This document shows positions 9,130 to 18,400 of a stretch of 64,000 nt of DNA, piece by piece. The stretch lies in NCBI GenBank assembly GCA_020634755.1, contig JACKBC010000033.1, positions 1-64,000 on the forward strand, read 5' to 3'. The position numbers were made by a program, and so were the translations under genes. Position 1 is the first letter of the stretch, and the number at the start of each line of letters is the position of its first letter. The stretch comes from Caldilineaceae bacterium (GTDB lineage: Bacteria > Chloroflexota > Anaerolineae > Caldilineales > Caldilineaceae). Under the pieces are notes generated by a model that saw nothing but the letters and a program-made list of their open reading frames with translations, searched no databases and was not told the DNA's origin.

Positions 9130-9169
9130 AAAAAAGGCAACGGCCAAGTCCGTTGCCTTTTTTTTATCT
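9130..9169 (+). terminator. Rho-independent terminator after the 65-aa gene
   Basis: AAAAGGCAACGG, a short loop and CCGTTGCCTTTT form a 12-bp stem followed by a run of T. The A-run on the other side could let it work on both strands. Confidence 0.9.
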
Positions 9170-9221
9170 AGTGTTCTATCAATCGTGTTTTGATAGAATT
9201 AATAAGTAGTCAGAACACCAA

Positions 9222-9274
9222 TGTCTCGGCAAGCATTCATAACGGATTTCCATCAATTCATGCTTGCCGAGACA
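9222..9274. repeat. 15-bp perfect inverted repeat upstream of the alkyltransferase-like gene
   Basis: TGTCTCGGCAAGCAT (9222-9236) and its exact inverse ATGCTTGCCGAGACA (9260-9274) flank a 23-nt loop. The right arm ends 7 bp before the ATG at 9282, so the hairpin could cover that start. A smaller inverted pair, TCTATCAA/TTGATAGA, lies at 9175-9197. Confidence 0.85.
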
Positions 9275-9281
9275 CTAGCCT

Positions 9282-9704
9282 ATGGGTCGTCAAATTACCC
9301 CAAAGCCGCTTATGGACAACCACAGACCTCTGGAGCAAGAAGTTTATCAGCGCATCTGTCTGGTAGCCCAGCAGATTCCGCCCGGCTGCGTGGCTACTTA
9401 TGGGCAAATTGCCGCCATTACCGGCGGCTGTACGGCGCGCATGGTGGGGTATACTATGGCTGGCCTGCCGCCCGGTTCCACCGTGCCGTGGCAGCGCGTG
9501 GTGAATGCGCAGGGCAAAATCAGCCCACGCGGCAACCAACAGAGCGAAGTTCGCCAGCACAGCCTGTTAGAAGCCGAAGGCATCCGCTTTAGCGCTGAAG
9601 GCCGGATTGACCTCAAGCGTTTTCAATGGAGCGGTCCCGACTGGGGCTGGCTGGTTGAAAATGGCTTCAAACCCGAAGACGCCGCCGACCTCGATGGCCC
9701 GTAA
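9282..9704 (+). CDS. atl: Alkyltransferase-like protein (MGMT/Ada C-domain fold, no active Cys)
   Basis: A 140-residue protein with the DNA-binding C-terminal domain of O6-alkylguanine-DNA alkyltransferase: VYQRICLVAQQIPPGCVATYG (split here by family convention into helix and YGQIA turn), GYTMAGLPPG and the active-site strand. The catalytic PCHR motif reads PWQR, so the methyl-acceptor Cys is replaced by Trp, as in ATL proteins that flag alkylated guanines for nucleotide-excision repair; most ATLs have PWHR. An alternative ATG at 9312 gives a product closer to the ~105-residue family core. A 15-bp inverted repeat sits directly upstream. Confidence 0.85.
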   Translation: MGRQITPKPLMDNHRPLEQEVYQRICLVAQQIPPGCVATYGQIAAITGGCTARMVGYTMAGLPPGSTVPWQRVVNAQGKISPRGNQQSEVRQHSLLEAEGIRFSAEGRIDLKRFQWSGPDWGWLVENGFKPEDAADLDGP

Positions 9705-9752
9705 ATTCCCACAATTTGATGGTCATTTCAGCTCTTTTCTGCTATACTGTAC

Positions 9753-9811
9753 CGGTATTGCTGCATAACCATATTGCTTTTCAGAGATAATACAGCAACA
9801 CAGCAATACCG
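9753..9811. promoter_or_regulatory. 11-bp perfect inverted repeat before the carbamoylase gene
   Basis: CGGTATTGCTG (9753-9763) and CAGCAATACCG (9801-9811) are exact inverses 37 bp apart in the untranslated region. A TATACT hexamer at 9743-9748 lies just before the left arm and could be a -10 box, though no well-spaced -35 was found. Confidence 0.55.
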
Positions 9812-9871
9812 CTATCATTAACCAAATTACTTCCTTTTCCACTATATTTCAATCAATCAGGTATCAACGGT

Positions 9872-10810
9872 ATGAGCAGAATTTTGCCGGTGGGCGTGGC
9901 CCAGCTTGGACCCATTGCCCGCAATGAAAGTCGTCAATCAGTAGTCGAACGCATGTTAGATTTACTGGCGCAAGCCGATGAACGCGGCTGCCAGCTGCTG
10001 GTCTATCCCGAGCTGGCGCTGACCACCTTTTTCCCCCGCTGGTATATTGAAGAGCAGGCAGAAGTGGATGCGTTCTTTGAACACAGCATGCCCAATCCAG
10101 ATGTGCAGCCACTTTTTGATGAAGCCGCCCGGCGCGGCATTGGCTTTCATCTGGGCTATGCAGAACTATGCGAAGAAGATGGACATACGCATCGTTATAA
10201 CACGGCCATTTTGGTTTCACCCGCGGGCGAAATAATTGGCAAATATCGCAAGATTCATTTGCCCGGTCATGCTGATAACCGGCCCGAAAAAGCCTTTCAA
10301 CATTTGGAAAAGCGCTATTTTGAAATCGGCACATACGGATTTCCGGTCTGGCGCGCCTTTGATGGTATTCTGGGCATGTGTATCTGCAATGATCGGCGCT
10401 GGCCTGAAACGTACCGCGTCATGGGCCTGCAGGGGGTAGAAATGGTGGTCCTGGGCTACAATACCCCCGCCATTAGCCCAGATTCGCCGGAGATTCCCAA
10501 CTTGCAGCTTTTTCACAATCACTTGAGCATGCAGGCCGGAGCGTATCAAAACGGTTGCTGGGTGGCCGCCGCCGCCAAGGCCGGCTGGGAGGAAGGCGTG
10601 GAGCATATTGGCGGCTCATGTATTATTGCGCCCACTGGCCAGATCGTGGCGCAGGCGCTCACCGAAGCCGATGAGCTAATCAGCTATCACTGCGATCTCG
10701 ATCTGGGTAAACATTTTACGCAGACCACTTTTAATTTTGCCGCCCACCGCCGCATTGAGCATTACGGATTGATCACCGAACGCACGGGGGCCATTCCGCC
10801 CGCCAAGTAG
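9872..10810 (+). CDS. N-carbamoyl-D-amino-acid hydrolase (nitrilase superfamily)
   Basis: A 312-residue carbon-nitrogen hydrolase that would release D-amino acids, CO2 and ammonia from N-carbamoyl-D-amino acids, the last step of hydantoin-type degradation. The Glu-Lys-Cys triad is at the same numbers as in the characterised Agrobacterium enzyme: Glu47 in YPELALTTFFPRWY, Lys127 in GKYRKIHLPG and Cys172 in MCICNDRRWPE. The C-terminal HYGLITERTGAIPP is also typical. It is cytosolic, with no signal. No hydantoinase or racemase gene is adjacent, so its physiological substrate may be another carbamoyl compound. Confidence 0.9.
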   Translation: MSRILPVGVAQLGPIARNESRQSVVERMLDLLAQADERGCQLLVYPELALTTFFPRWYIEEQAEVDAFFEHSMPNPDVQPLFDEAARRGIGFHLGYAELCEEDGHTHRYNTAILVSPAGEIIGKYRKIHLPGHADNRPEKAFQHLEKRYFEIGTYGFPVWRAFDGILGMCICNDRRWPETYRVMGLQGVEMVVLGYNTPAISPDSPEIPNLQLFHNHLSMQAGAYQNGCWVAAAAKAGWEEGVEHIGGSCIIAPTGQIVAQALTEADELISYHCDLDLGKHFTQTTFNFAAHRRIEHYGLITERTGAIPPAK

Positions 10811-10863
10811 CATGTACAGCGGTGTTGGCGTTAGAGGCGTCGGTCTTGCTCTATACGGCTCAT

Positions 10864-10951
10864 CTATACTCAGCTCTGAATGAGAACCGGAGTTTGGGGA
10901 CGCCTGTGGAGCCTATGGAAAACTCCGGTTCTCATCTCAACCGCAGTATAG
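10864..10951. repeat. Large cruciform-like inverted repeat between genes
   Basis: ATGAGAACCGGAGTTT (10880-10895) and AAACTCCGGTTCTCAT (10920-10935) are perfect 16-bp inverses around a 24-nt loop. Outside them CTATACT (10864-10870) and AGTATAG (10945-10951) also pair. There is no T-run, so it is not a simple terminator. The DNA just upstream (10816-10850) resembles part of repeat family A. Confidence 0.85.
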
Positions 10952-10982
10952 AACAACAATCATCCTCACCCACCAACGAATC

Positions 10983-11624
10983 ATGCAAAGAATCTTTATC
11001 GCCAATATTGAACCCCAATATTTTGCCGGGCTAGAAGCCCTACAGGCGGCCTGTTTTCCCAATTTAGGGCCAGATGAACGAATGTGCGTTCATCACTTTG
11101 CCAAACAGTATGAGGTTTTTCGCGAGGGTCAGTTTGTGGCAGTCTATCATTCACCAAATGATGAAGAGCAGGTGATTGGTCAGGGGTCAGGTTTCTTTAT
11201 TGACTTTGATTTTGAACATCCTGACCACACCTTTTTTGAAATCTGCGGCCAGCTCTACTTTACCAACCATGATCCAAATGGTGCTTATTATTATGGGGCC
11301 GATATTAGCGTCCATCCCGATTTTCGGCGGCGCAGTGTTGGCAAGCGGCTCTATAAAGCGCGCCAGGATCTGGTGCGGCGCTGCAACCGCCAAGGCATTG
11401 TGGCCGGCGGCATGATACCCGGCTATGCCAAGCGGAAGGGGCAAATGAACGCGCGCGAATACATTGAACGCGTCGTTGCCGGTGAATTCTATGACCGCAC
11501 GCTGACCTTTCAACTGAAAAACGGGTTTCACGTGCGCGGCGTGCTAGAGAATTACATTGACCATCCGCCCACAGACAATTGGTCTACGCTTATTGAATGG
11601 GTGAATCCCGATTATCGTCCATAA
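10983..11624 (+). CDS. GNAT-family N-acetyltransferase
   Basis: A 213-residue acyl-CoA transferase. The acetyl-CoA-binding motif A is YYGADISVHPDFRRRSVGKR followed by LYKARQDLVRR, where the RRRSVGK loop fits the R/QxxGxG/A pattern. The C-terminal part (FQLKNGFHVRGVLENYIDH) matches the end of the fold in amino-group acetyltransferases. The acceptor is unknown. It lies 22 bp upstream of the PdxA-type gene and is probably cotranscribed with it. Confidence 0.85.
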   Translation: MQRIFIANIEPQYFAGLEALQAACFPNLGPDERMCVHHFAKQYEVFREGQFVAVYHSPNDEEQVIGQGSGFFIDFDFEHPDHTFFEICGQLYFTNHDPNGAYYYGADISVHPDFRRRSVGKRLYKARQDLVRRCNRQGIVAGGMIPGYAKRKGQMNAREYIERVVAGEFYDRTLTFQLKNGFHVRGVLENYIDHPPTDNWSTLIEWVNPDYRP

Positions 11625-11645
11625 CTCTTTTCGGTCCCGGTGAAT

Positions 11646-12674
11646 ATGACAAAACAGACTAAACCACTCCTTGCCATTACAATGGGCGACCCGGCCGGCG
11701 TTGGCCCAGAAGTCATTTTAAAAGCCAGCCGTCACGCCGAGTTTTACGCCGCCTGTCGACCGCTGGTCATCGGCGATGTGCGCATTTTGCAGCGTGCAGC
11801 GGCCTGGACCAATACAACCGATCTGGCGATCGAAGCGGTTACGCAGCCCGCTAGCGCCGAATATGCGCCGGGCCGTCTTTGCGTGTTGGATCTGCATAAC
11901 GCGGACCCAGCACTGATTCCGCCGGGCCAAGTCAAACCGGAGGCGGGGCGAGCGGCGGTGGAATATGTGTTCAAAGCGTGTGATATGACCATGGCCGGAG
12001 AAACAGAGGCCGTGGTGACGGCGCCGCTCAATAAGGAAGCCATGGTGCTGGCGGGCTATCACTATGCTGGCCACACCGAGCTGTTGACCGAGCGCACGCA
12101 GGCGCAAAAGGTGAGCATGCTGCTCGTTGGCCCCAAACTGCGCGTGGTGCATGTGAGCACGCACGTATCGCTGGAAGAGGCCATACGTCGCGTCACGCGG
12201 CAGCGTGTGGAAGAGGTAATAGAGCTGGCGCAACGCTCGTGCCAGGCATTGGGCATCCAGTCACCGCGCATTGCCGTGGCCGGGCTCAATCCGCATGCCA
12301 GCGAAGGCGGGCTTTTTGGGAATCAGGAAGAACGCGAAGTGGCGCCGGCCATTCAAGCCGCCCGCGCCCGCGGCCTGAACGTTAGCGACCCCATGCCGCC
12401 CGATACCGTTTTCCTACGTGCAGTCAATGGCGAGTATGACATTGTAGTAGCCATGTATCATGATCAGGGACACATCCCCATGAAGCTGCTGGCCTTTGAC
12501 AGCGGCGTGAATGTGAGCATGGGGCTGCCCATTATCCGTACGTCGGTGGACCACGGCACAGCGTTTGATATTGCGGGTACGGGCAAAGCGCGCGAGGAGA
12601 GCCTGTTGGCCGCCATCGATGTGGCCGTCCAGATGGTGCGGGCCGGCATTGGTCGACCCTCTGCTACAAGCTAA
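11646..12674 (+). CDS. pdxA: 4-hydroxythreonine-4-phosphate dehydrogenase family (PdxA/PdxA2)
   Basis: A 342-residue NAD-dependent oxidative decarboxylase. The three metal-binding His residues are in YAGHTELL, NPHASEGGLFG and YHDQGHIPMK, and GDPAGVGPE at the N-terminus is the family signature. PdxA makes the pyridoxal phosphate precursor 3-amino-2-oxopropyl phosphate; the close paralogue PdxA2 handles 4-phospho-D-threonate or erythronate in sugar-acid catabolism. No pdxJ or four-carbon acid kinase gene is adjacent, so the two cannot be separated. The ATG at 11646 is used here; a GTG six bases earlier is possible. Confidence 0.9.
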   Translation: MTKQTKPLLAITMGDPAGVGPEVILKASRHAEFYAACRPLVIGDVRILQRAAAWTNTTDLAIEAVTQPASAEYAPGRLCVLDLHNADPALIPPGQVKPEAGRAAVEYVFKACDMTMAGETEAVVTAPLNKEAMVLAGYHYAGHTELLTERTQAQKVSMLLVGPKLRVVHVSTHVSLEEAIRRVTRQRVEEVIELAQRSCQALGIQSPRIAVAGLNPHASEGGLFGNQEEREVAPAIQAARARGLNVSDPMPPDTVFLRAVNGEYDIVVAMYHDQGHIPMKLLAFDSGVNVSMGLPIIRTSVDHGTAFDIAGTGKAREESLLAAIDVAVQMVRAGIGRPSATS

Positions 12675-12722
12675 GAGGCTGAAAGGCCCGTTAATGCGGC
12701 TGTTCTAAAAAGGAAAATTGTC

Positions 12723-14051
12723 ATGAAGCAGTTCAGCATCAATCCGCTGTTATTTATACATACGTTGGTGGCATTGCTGTTGCTGGCGGCGTGTGGACCT
12801 GAAGAGACCGATATTCCCGCCGAGCTGCCGCCGGCAGAGATCACCATTGTGACCGGCAATAATCCAACCCAAGTTGAAACAGAGTTGTTCCGTTCATTTG
12901 AAGATACATATCCGGGCGTCAAGGTCAAAACCGAAAATTTTGGCCGCAACCCGCGCGCTTACTTAGAGAGCGACACACCGCCGGACGTAATGATTATGTG
13001 GACGGGCGACTGGTTCTTGGATCCGATGCGCGACGGCCTGGCTGCGGACCTGACTGACCTGTGGGCTCAGGCGAATTTGGCCGAATCGTACCCGGCGGGG
13101 CTGCGCAAACTCACTGAGCTTAACGGAAAACAGTACTTTATGCCGGTTGGGTATCAGTGGCGCGGCATCTATTATAATCGAGAGGTCTTTGCAGAAAACG
13201 GTTTGCAACCGCCTCAGACCTGGGCGGAATTTCTGGATGCGTGCGAAACGCTCATCCTCAATGGGGTCTATCCGATTGCGCTGCCGCGCAATGCGCCTTG
13301 GAATACTTCGCTCTGGTTCGACTATTTAGATATGCGTCTTAATGGCGCGGCTTTCCATCGCGCGCTGATTACGGGAGAAGAGTCCTTTACAGATGAACGC
13401 GTCCGCAACGTCTTTCTAACCTGGCAGATGCTCTTTGAAAAATCATATTTTCTCATGGATACGTCCATCACCAGCGAAATGGATGGGGTTTCCGCCCTTT
13501 TCCGTGGTGATCGCGATTTCCCACTGACGCGAGAGAAAGCCGCCATGACGCTGACCGATGCGTTTGCCACCAGCGATTTTCCACAAGCTTTTCGAGATGA
13601 ACTGGAGTTCTTCCCATTTCCCACAATCGATCCAGATGTACAGCGCGGCGAAAGCGTCAATGCGATTGGATACATTGTGCCGGCAAAGGCGCCCAATCCC
13701 GTGCAGGGGCTGGCCTTTTTAAGCTATCTCACCAGCAGCAATGCGCGCCAATTATTGACGCGGCAAGCAGATGCCGGCATTAATTATGCCCCCGCCTTGG
13801 GGGTGAGCGATGCCGCGGATCTGCCGGATAGAGCGCGCATGGGGTTGGAAATTGTTCAAGGGGCGGATGATATTATGTTGCCCATCTTTTGGGCCAGCCC
13901 GCCTCAGGTGCGCACGCAAATTGAAAGTGTGCTACGCCGCTTCTTTATGGGGATGGAACCGGAAAAGGAAGTTGATATTGATGAACTACTTGCGGATTTA
14001 GAAGCGGCGCGCCTCAGCGCAGAAGCAGCCGGGGAATATAAGAACGAATGA
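12723..14051 (+). CDS. Sugar ABC transporter substrate-binding lipoprotein
   Basis: A 442-residue family 1 extracellular solute-binding protein. The signal ends in LLLAACG, predicting a lipidated Cys25. The mature part has the usual maltose-binding-protein order: ITIVTGNNPTQVETELFRSF, a PDVMIMW strand, YFMPVGYQWRGIYYNREVF and a C-terminal NAIGYIVPAKAPNPVQGLAF segment with helical tail. It should bind a sugar or oligosaccharide outside the membrane. It is an orphan: no permease follows. It sits 48 bp after the PdxA-type gene, in the same direction. Confidence 0.88.
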   Translation: MKQFSINPLLFIHTLVALLLLAACGPEETDIPAELPPAEITIVTGNNPTQVETELFRSFEDTYPGVKVKTENFGRNPRAYLESDTPPDVMIMWTGDWFLDPMRDGLAADLTDLWAQANLAESYPAGLRKLTELNGKQYFMPVGYQWRGIYYNREVFAENGLQPPQTWAEFLDACETLILNGVYPIALPRNAPWNTSLWFDYLDMRLNGAAFHRALITGEESFTDERVRNVFLTWQMLFEKSYFLMDTSITSEMDGVSALFRGDRDFPLTREKAAMTLTDAFATSDFPQAFRDELEFFPFPTIDPDVQRGESVNAIGYIVPAKAPNPVQGLAFLSYLTSSNARQLLTRQADAGINYAPALGVSDAADLPDRARMGLEIVQGADDIMLPIFWASPPQVRTQIESVLRRFFMGMEPEKEVDIDELLADLEAARLSAEAAGEYKNE

Positions 14052-14118
14052 TGGAAAAATCCATCAATTCAACATCAAATGAATTTTGTAACATCTTCAA
14101 ATTGCGGTCCAATTGGGC

Positions 14119-14147
14119 TTGACAACCGCAAATAAAAATGTTATAAT
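14119..14147 (+). promoter_or_regulatory. Perfect consensus sigma70 promoter
   Basis: TTGACA (14119-14124), a 17-bp spacer and TATAAT (14142-14147) match the vegetative consensus exactly. Start of transcription is expected near 14154. No credible coding sequence follows; a structured segment and terminator do. Confidence 0.85.
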
Positions 14148-14153
14148 GAAAAA

Positions 14154-14358
14154 TAGTTTACAAAAATAGACTCAGAATTTAAGTTTTCCCGTTTCATCCT
14201 GCGATTTTTGGTGAGATAACTTCAAAGAGACCTCCCGTTTTGATGAAACTCCACCGGGTTTACCTCTACTAACACTTGAAGTTAAACGTCGTTGTCATAC
14301 GAAAGTCTGCGTCAAAATTATCGGAATTTCATTATAATTTTGAGCGCAGGCATTTTTG
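14154..14358 (+). ncRNA. Candidate structured small RNA (~205 nt), unknown family
   Basis: The segment lies between a perfect consensus promoter and an intrinsic terminator and has no convincing ORF. A long hairpin is closed by TAACTTCAA (14217-14225) and TTGAAGTTA (14276-14284), continued by AGAG/CTCT (14226-14229 with 14264-14267) and CCCG/CGGG (14234-14237 with 14255-14258). GTTTCATC upstream (14191-14198) is the exact inverse of GATGAAAC in the hairpin loop (14242-14249), which would make a pseudoknot or a competing fold; a second CCCG at 14188-14191 could also compete for CGGG. It does not show the hallmarks of tmRNA, RNase P RNA or SRP RNA. Existence as a transcript is inferred. Confidence 0.6.
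14305..14358 (+). terminator. Intrinsic terminator of the plus-strand small RNA
   Basis: GTCTGCGTCAAAATTAT pairs with ATAATTTTGAGCGCAGGC (one bulged G, one wobble) to give a stem of about 17 bp, followed by ATTTTTG. The structure and T-run are convincing. Confidence 0.8.
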
Positions 14359-14561
14359 TTCACTGTTTTAATATAACCAAGGGTGTCCTTTCCCAACGTC
14401 TCATATTGCATATCAAATTCTGCATCGTACGGCTTGCTACTAACCACCGTTTCATTACACCGCTCTCTTCAAACAGCTCGCCGCAATTTTGATTGAAGCA
14501 GAAAATCAATCCATATTACAAAACTATCGTAATCGTATAGTTACGTCGAGCATCCCTTTTT

Positions 14562-14603
14562 GGCTAATCCCCAAAAATCAATATTTAAATTTTGGGGGAA
14601 GCC
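14562..14603. repeat. Hairpin in AT-rich gap
   Basis: GGCT, CCCCAAAA, a loop of about 15 nt, TTTTGGGG and AGCC make an imperfect stem between the two candidate small RNAs. There is no clear T-run on either strand. The rest of 14359-14741 and 14917-15440 shows no gene that I can support. Confidence 0.45.
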
Positions 14604-14741
14604 TTTAACAATATTTCACTATATACGCTACGGAAATAAATAGAAGGCAGATTCACCCAACGAAACCGATGGCTGGATCGCTATAGCTGTTGCAGTGGTT
14701 GGAGTACAGAGGAAAGATATAGGATAAACGAGTAGTAGGGT

Positions 14742-14773
14742 AAAAAAGGGAGGCGCTGATTTGATCAGCGCCT
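14742..14773 (-). terminator. Intrinsic terminator of the minus-strand small RNA
   Basis: AGGCGCTGAT (14751-14760), a 3-nt loop and ATCAGCGCCT (14764-14773) form a perfect 10-bp stem; on the minus strand it is followed by CCC and six T (14742-14747). Confidence 0.85.
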
Positions 14774-14882
14774 GAAGAGACCAAGAACAAAACTTTGGTA
14801 ATGCATTTATTGCAGTAAATGCGTTACTACCCACAAGATTATCCCATAAGGGATAGTCTATAGCGCCGCTTTGTCTTTGGCT
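14742..14882 (-). ncRNA. Candidate small RNA (~140 nt) on the minus strand, unknown family
   Basis: A minus-strand transcript unit with a promoter, stem-loops and a terminator but no credible ORF (a GTG-started 68-codon frame lacks a ribosome site). Read on the minus strand: a TATCCC/GGGATA hairpin near 14840-14855, a GTAA-C-GCATTTA/TAAATGC-A-TTAC hairpin near 14801-14826 with a single mismatch, and complementary segments CCAAAGAC near the 5' end and GTTCTTGG before the terminator that could close the structure. It converges on the plus-strand candidate and no gene lies downstream on its strand, so it would be a stand-alone RNA. The family is not recognised. Confidence 0.6.
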
Positions 14883-14888
14883 ATCTCT

Positions 14889-14916
14889 ATTATATCACCT
14901 ACGCAAGTTTCCACAA
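14889..14916 (-). promoter_or_regulatory. Promoter of the minus-strand small RNA
   Basis: On the minus strand TTGTGG (14911-14916), a 16-bp spacer and a perfect TATAAT (14889-14894). The start of transcription is expected near 14882. Confidence 0.65.
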
Positions 14917-15450
14917 AACCTCTCCCATTACAAAACATTACATTTTGGACAGAATCGCTTGCGAAGCTTACGCAATGCGGACAGATTAGTGCTTTTCTAG
15001 GCACGCCTGTCCCTGTTAGATCAGTATATCAGAAAAAGATGAAGCAAAAATGAGTTTAATATGAAGCATTCTTTCATTTAGTTTACATCTCTTTTCGTTG
15101 CGATCTACTAATAGATATTGTGCCACAGTTCGGGCCACTTATTCCGACGGCCATTCAATGGGTTTTATACGCTCACAATGTGAATTTGCTGCGATCCGCA
15201 CATGCTGGAATTTGCAAGTGCTACCCGGGTATTCCACCTGTGCTGGTCCGGCTTTCAATATGATATACAGAAGTTCAATCCATAAGTGTCAACATGAACT
15301 GCTTCGAGGTTTTCCTTAAATTTAAATGGCTCTTTTGGATCTCAGGGGTTGCCAACGTGGCCGCATTACCCGAGATCCCGTTGCGCCATGTAAATGTACA
15401 GGAAAACCTTCATGCTAATCAATGAAGTTCTTACACGGAGGAATTCTGCT

Positions 15451-18400
15451 ATGGTACGATGGTTAATCCAATTGAGTACGCGGCTACATTTTATTGTGGC
15501 CATCATTGCCGCCGTGGTGCTGGTGGTGGGCATTACGCAACTGCGCACCATGCCGGTCGATGTATTTCCCGAGTTTAATCCCCCGCTTGTTGAAGTACAG
15601 ACTGAAGCATTGGGGCTCTCTGCATCCGAAGTCGAATCGTTGATTACGGTTCCCATGGAGGCGGATCTGCTCAATGGGGTGGCCTGGCTGGACCAGATCT
15701 ATTCTGAATCGGTAGCCGGCCTGGCCTCGATTCTCATGGTCTTTGAGCCTGGGACAGACCCAATTCGGGCGCGCCAGATGGTCCAAGAGCGCCTGACCCA
15801 GGCTCATGCATTGCCCAATGTATCCAAGCCGCCCGTCATGTTGCAGCCGCTCTCTTCCAATAGCCGCGTCATGATGGTGGGGCTCACTTCAGACGATTTA
15901 TCCATGATCGAGTTGGGCGTGCTGGCGCGCTGGAACATCAAACCACGCTTGATGGGCGTACCCGGCGTGGCCAATGTGGCCGTGTGGGGCCATCGCGAAC
16001 GCCAGCTTCAGGTACAGGTAGATCCCGCCGAGCTAAATGCCCAGGGCGTCTCTCTGTTTGATGTGGTCGAGACGGCCGGCGAAGCACTCTGGGTTTCCCC
16101 CCTGACCTATCTCGAGTCCTCAAAGCCGGGCACGGGCGGCTGGATCGATACGCCGAACCAACGCCTGGGTATCCGTCATCTGCTGCCCATTGCCTCACCG
16201 GAAGACCTGGGCAAAGTGGCCATAGTCAACAAGCCCGAACTAACGCTGGCCGATGTGTCCACTGTAGTTGAAGATCACCAGCCGCTGATTGGTGAAGCCA
16301 TTGTGAACGGCGCGCCCGGTCTGCTGATGGTGATTGAGAAATTCCCGTCGGCCAACACGCTGGAAGTAACAGATGCGCTCGAATCTACGCTAAACGACAT
16401 GCGCCTGGGTCTGCCCGGTGTGACTATCGACACCTCGGTCTTCCGCCCAGCAAATTACATTGACGCCATGATTGGCAACCTCTCAACCTCCTTGTTGGTC
16501 GGTCTGGCGCTGGCGCTCATCGTCCTCTTCCTCTTCCTGTGGAACTGGCGCACCGCCATTGTGGCCCTCGTGACCATTCCGCTGTCGCTCATCGCGGCCG
16601 GCCTGGTGCTCTACTGGCGAGGAGCTACGCTCAATGCCATGACGATTGCCGGTTTGGTCATGGCGCTAGGGGTCATTATTGATGATGTGGTAATTGATGT
16701 GGAAAATATCGCGCGCCGCATGCGCGAAGCGCGCGCCAATGGGACAGAAGCTTCCCTGGTGAACGCCATCCGCAGTGGCTCTCTGGAGATGCGCGGCTCG
16801 ATTATTTATGCCACGCTGATTCTGCTGCTGATTGCAATGCCGGCCTTTTTCATTCAGGGGCTCACCGGCCTCTTCTTCCAGCCGCTGGTTGTTTCATACG
16901 TCGTTGCCATCCTCACCTCGCTGGTGGTGGCGCTGTTGATTACACCGGGGCTCACCCTGTTTCTCATGTATAAAGGCTCAACCTCATCCACCGATTCACC
17001 GCTGAATCGCGCCTTCCAGGGCGTTTATGGCGCTCTGGTCGGCCTGATTTCGGGGCGCGGGGCCATTGCCGCCTTGGTGCTGGCCGGCGTTCTGATTGTC
17101 GTGGGATTAGCCATGTTGCCATTCCTATCACCTTCGTTTGTGCCAAACCTCAAGCAGAGCAGCCTGCGCATCCAGTGGGACGCGGCGCCGGGCACTTCGC
17201 ACACGGCTATGGTGCGGACGATTCAGCAGGCAAGCGCCGACTTGGAAGCACTATCCGGTGTGAACGCCGTCAGCGCCCATGTGGGCCGCGCCGAAACCGG
17301 AGACCAGAAAGTTGGCATCAACTCTGCCGAGCTGTGGGTCAACCTGGATTCGTCGGCAAACTACGATCAGACTGTGGCTGAAATTCGTGATGTAACCAAT
17401 AGTTTCCCCGGTGTCTTTCGGAATGTAGGAAGCTATATGCCGGACCGCACCGGCCAGGCCCTGCTGGGACCAGCCGCCGATCTCGTGGTGCGCATCTACG
17501 GTGTAGATCTGGATGTAATCAATGATACAACCAAGAAAATTGCCGAGACGATAGCGACCGTAAATGGCGTTGCTGATGCACGACCCGATGAGCAAATCCT
17601 AGAGCCACAGGTGGAGATCGAGGTCAACCTGGACGCGGCTGACCAGTTTGGCCTCAAGCCCGGTGACGTACGCCGTCAGGCCACAACCCTGCTCTCTGGT
17701 TTGCAGGTGGGCAGTCTGTTTGAAGAGCAGAAAGTCTTCGACGTGGTTGTGTGGAGCAAGCCTGAATTGCGCGATAACCTGAGCGATGTGCACAACATGC
17801 TCATTGATACACCCGATGGTGGTCAGGTCCGTTTGGGTGAAGTGGCCACGGTCACCATTGTGCCCACGCCCATCATCATCAAGCGCGATGCCGTTTCACG
17901 CTATATGGATATTGCCGTCACCCTGGCCGGACGCAGTGCAGAGGCCGTCACGGCGGATATCAAAGATAGCCTTCAAACCGTGGAGTTCCCGCTCGAATAT
18001 CGCGCCGAAGTATTGGGAGAAAGCCTGTCTCAACAGACATCCCGCCAGCGCACTTTGGTGCTGCTCGTGGCCGCGCTCATTGGCATTTATCTGCTGATTC
18101 AGGCGGCGTTTGGCGGCTGGCGGCTAGCCTTAGCCGTTATGTTGGCCATGGTGGCCGCGCTCTCCGGCGGTTTGGTGGGCGCCGTATTGACCGGTGGTCT
18201 TACCTTGGGTGCGCTCTTCGGCCTGATGGCGATTCTGGGTATTGCCGTGCGCAATAGCCTGGTTACCCTACACCATGCGCAAGGTATGGAACGCGCCGGT
18301 CTGGAATTTGGACCGGACCTAGTAACCAGAGCGGCCAAAGAACGGGCCGGCGTCATTTTGACCACGGCGTTGGTCACGGCAGTGGCTATTTTGCCGCTGA

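Noticed and set aside
14292..14492. 66-codon plus-strand frame in the AT-rich gap
   Set aside because: It has a TTG start with no ribosome site, overlaps the terminator stem of the RNA candidate and has no recognisable protein pattern.
14628..14834. 68-codon minus-strand frame across the second RNA candidate
   Set aside because: GTG start without a ribosome site; it reads straight through a perfect terminator stem and T-run.
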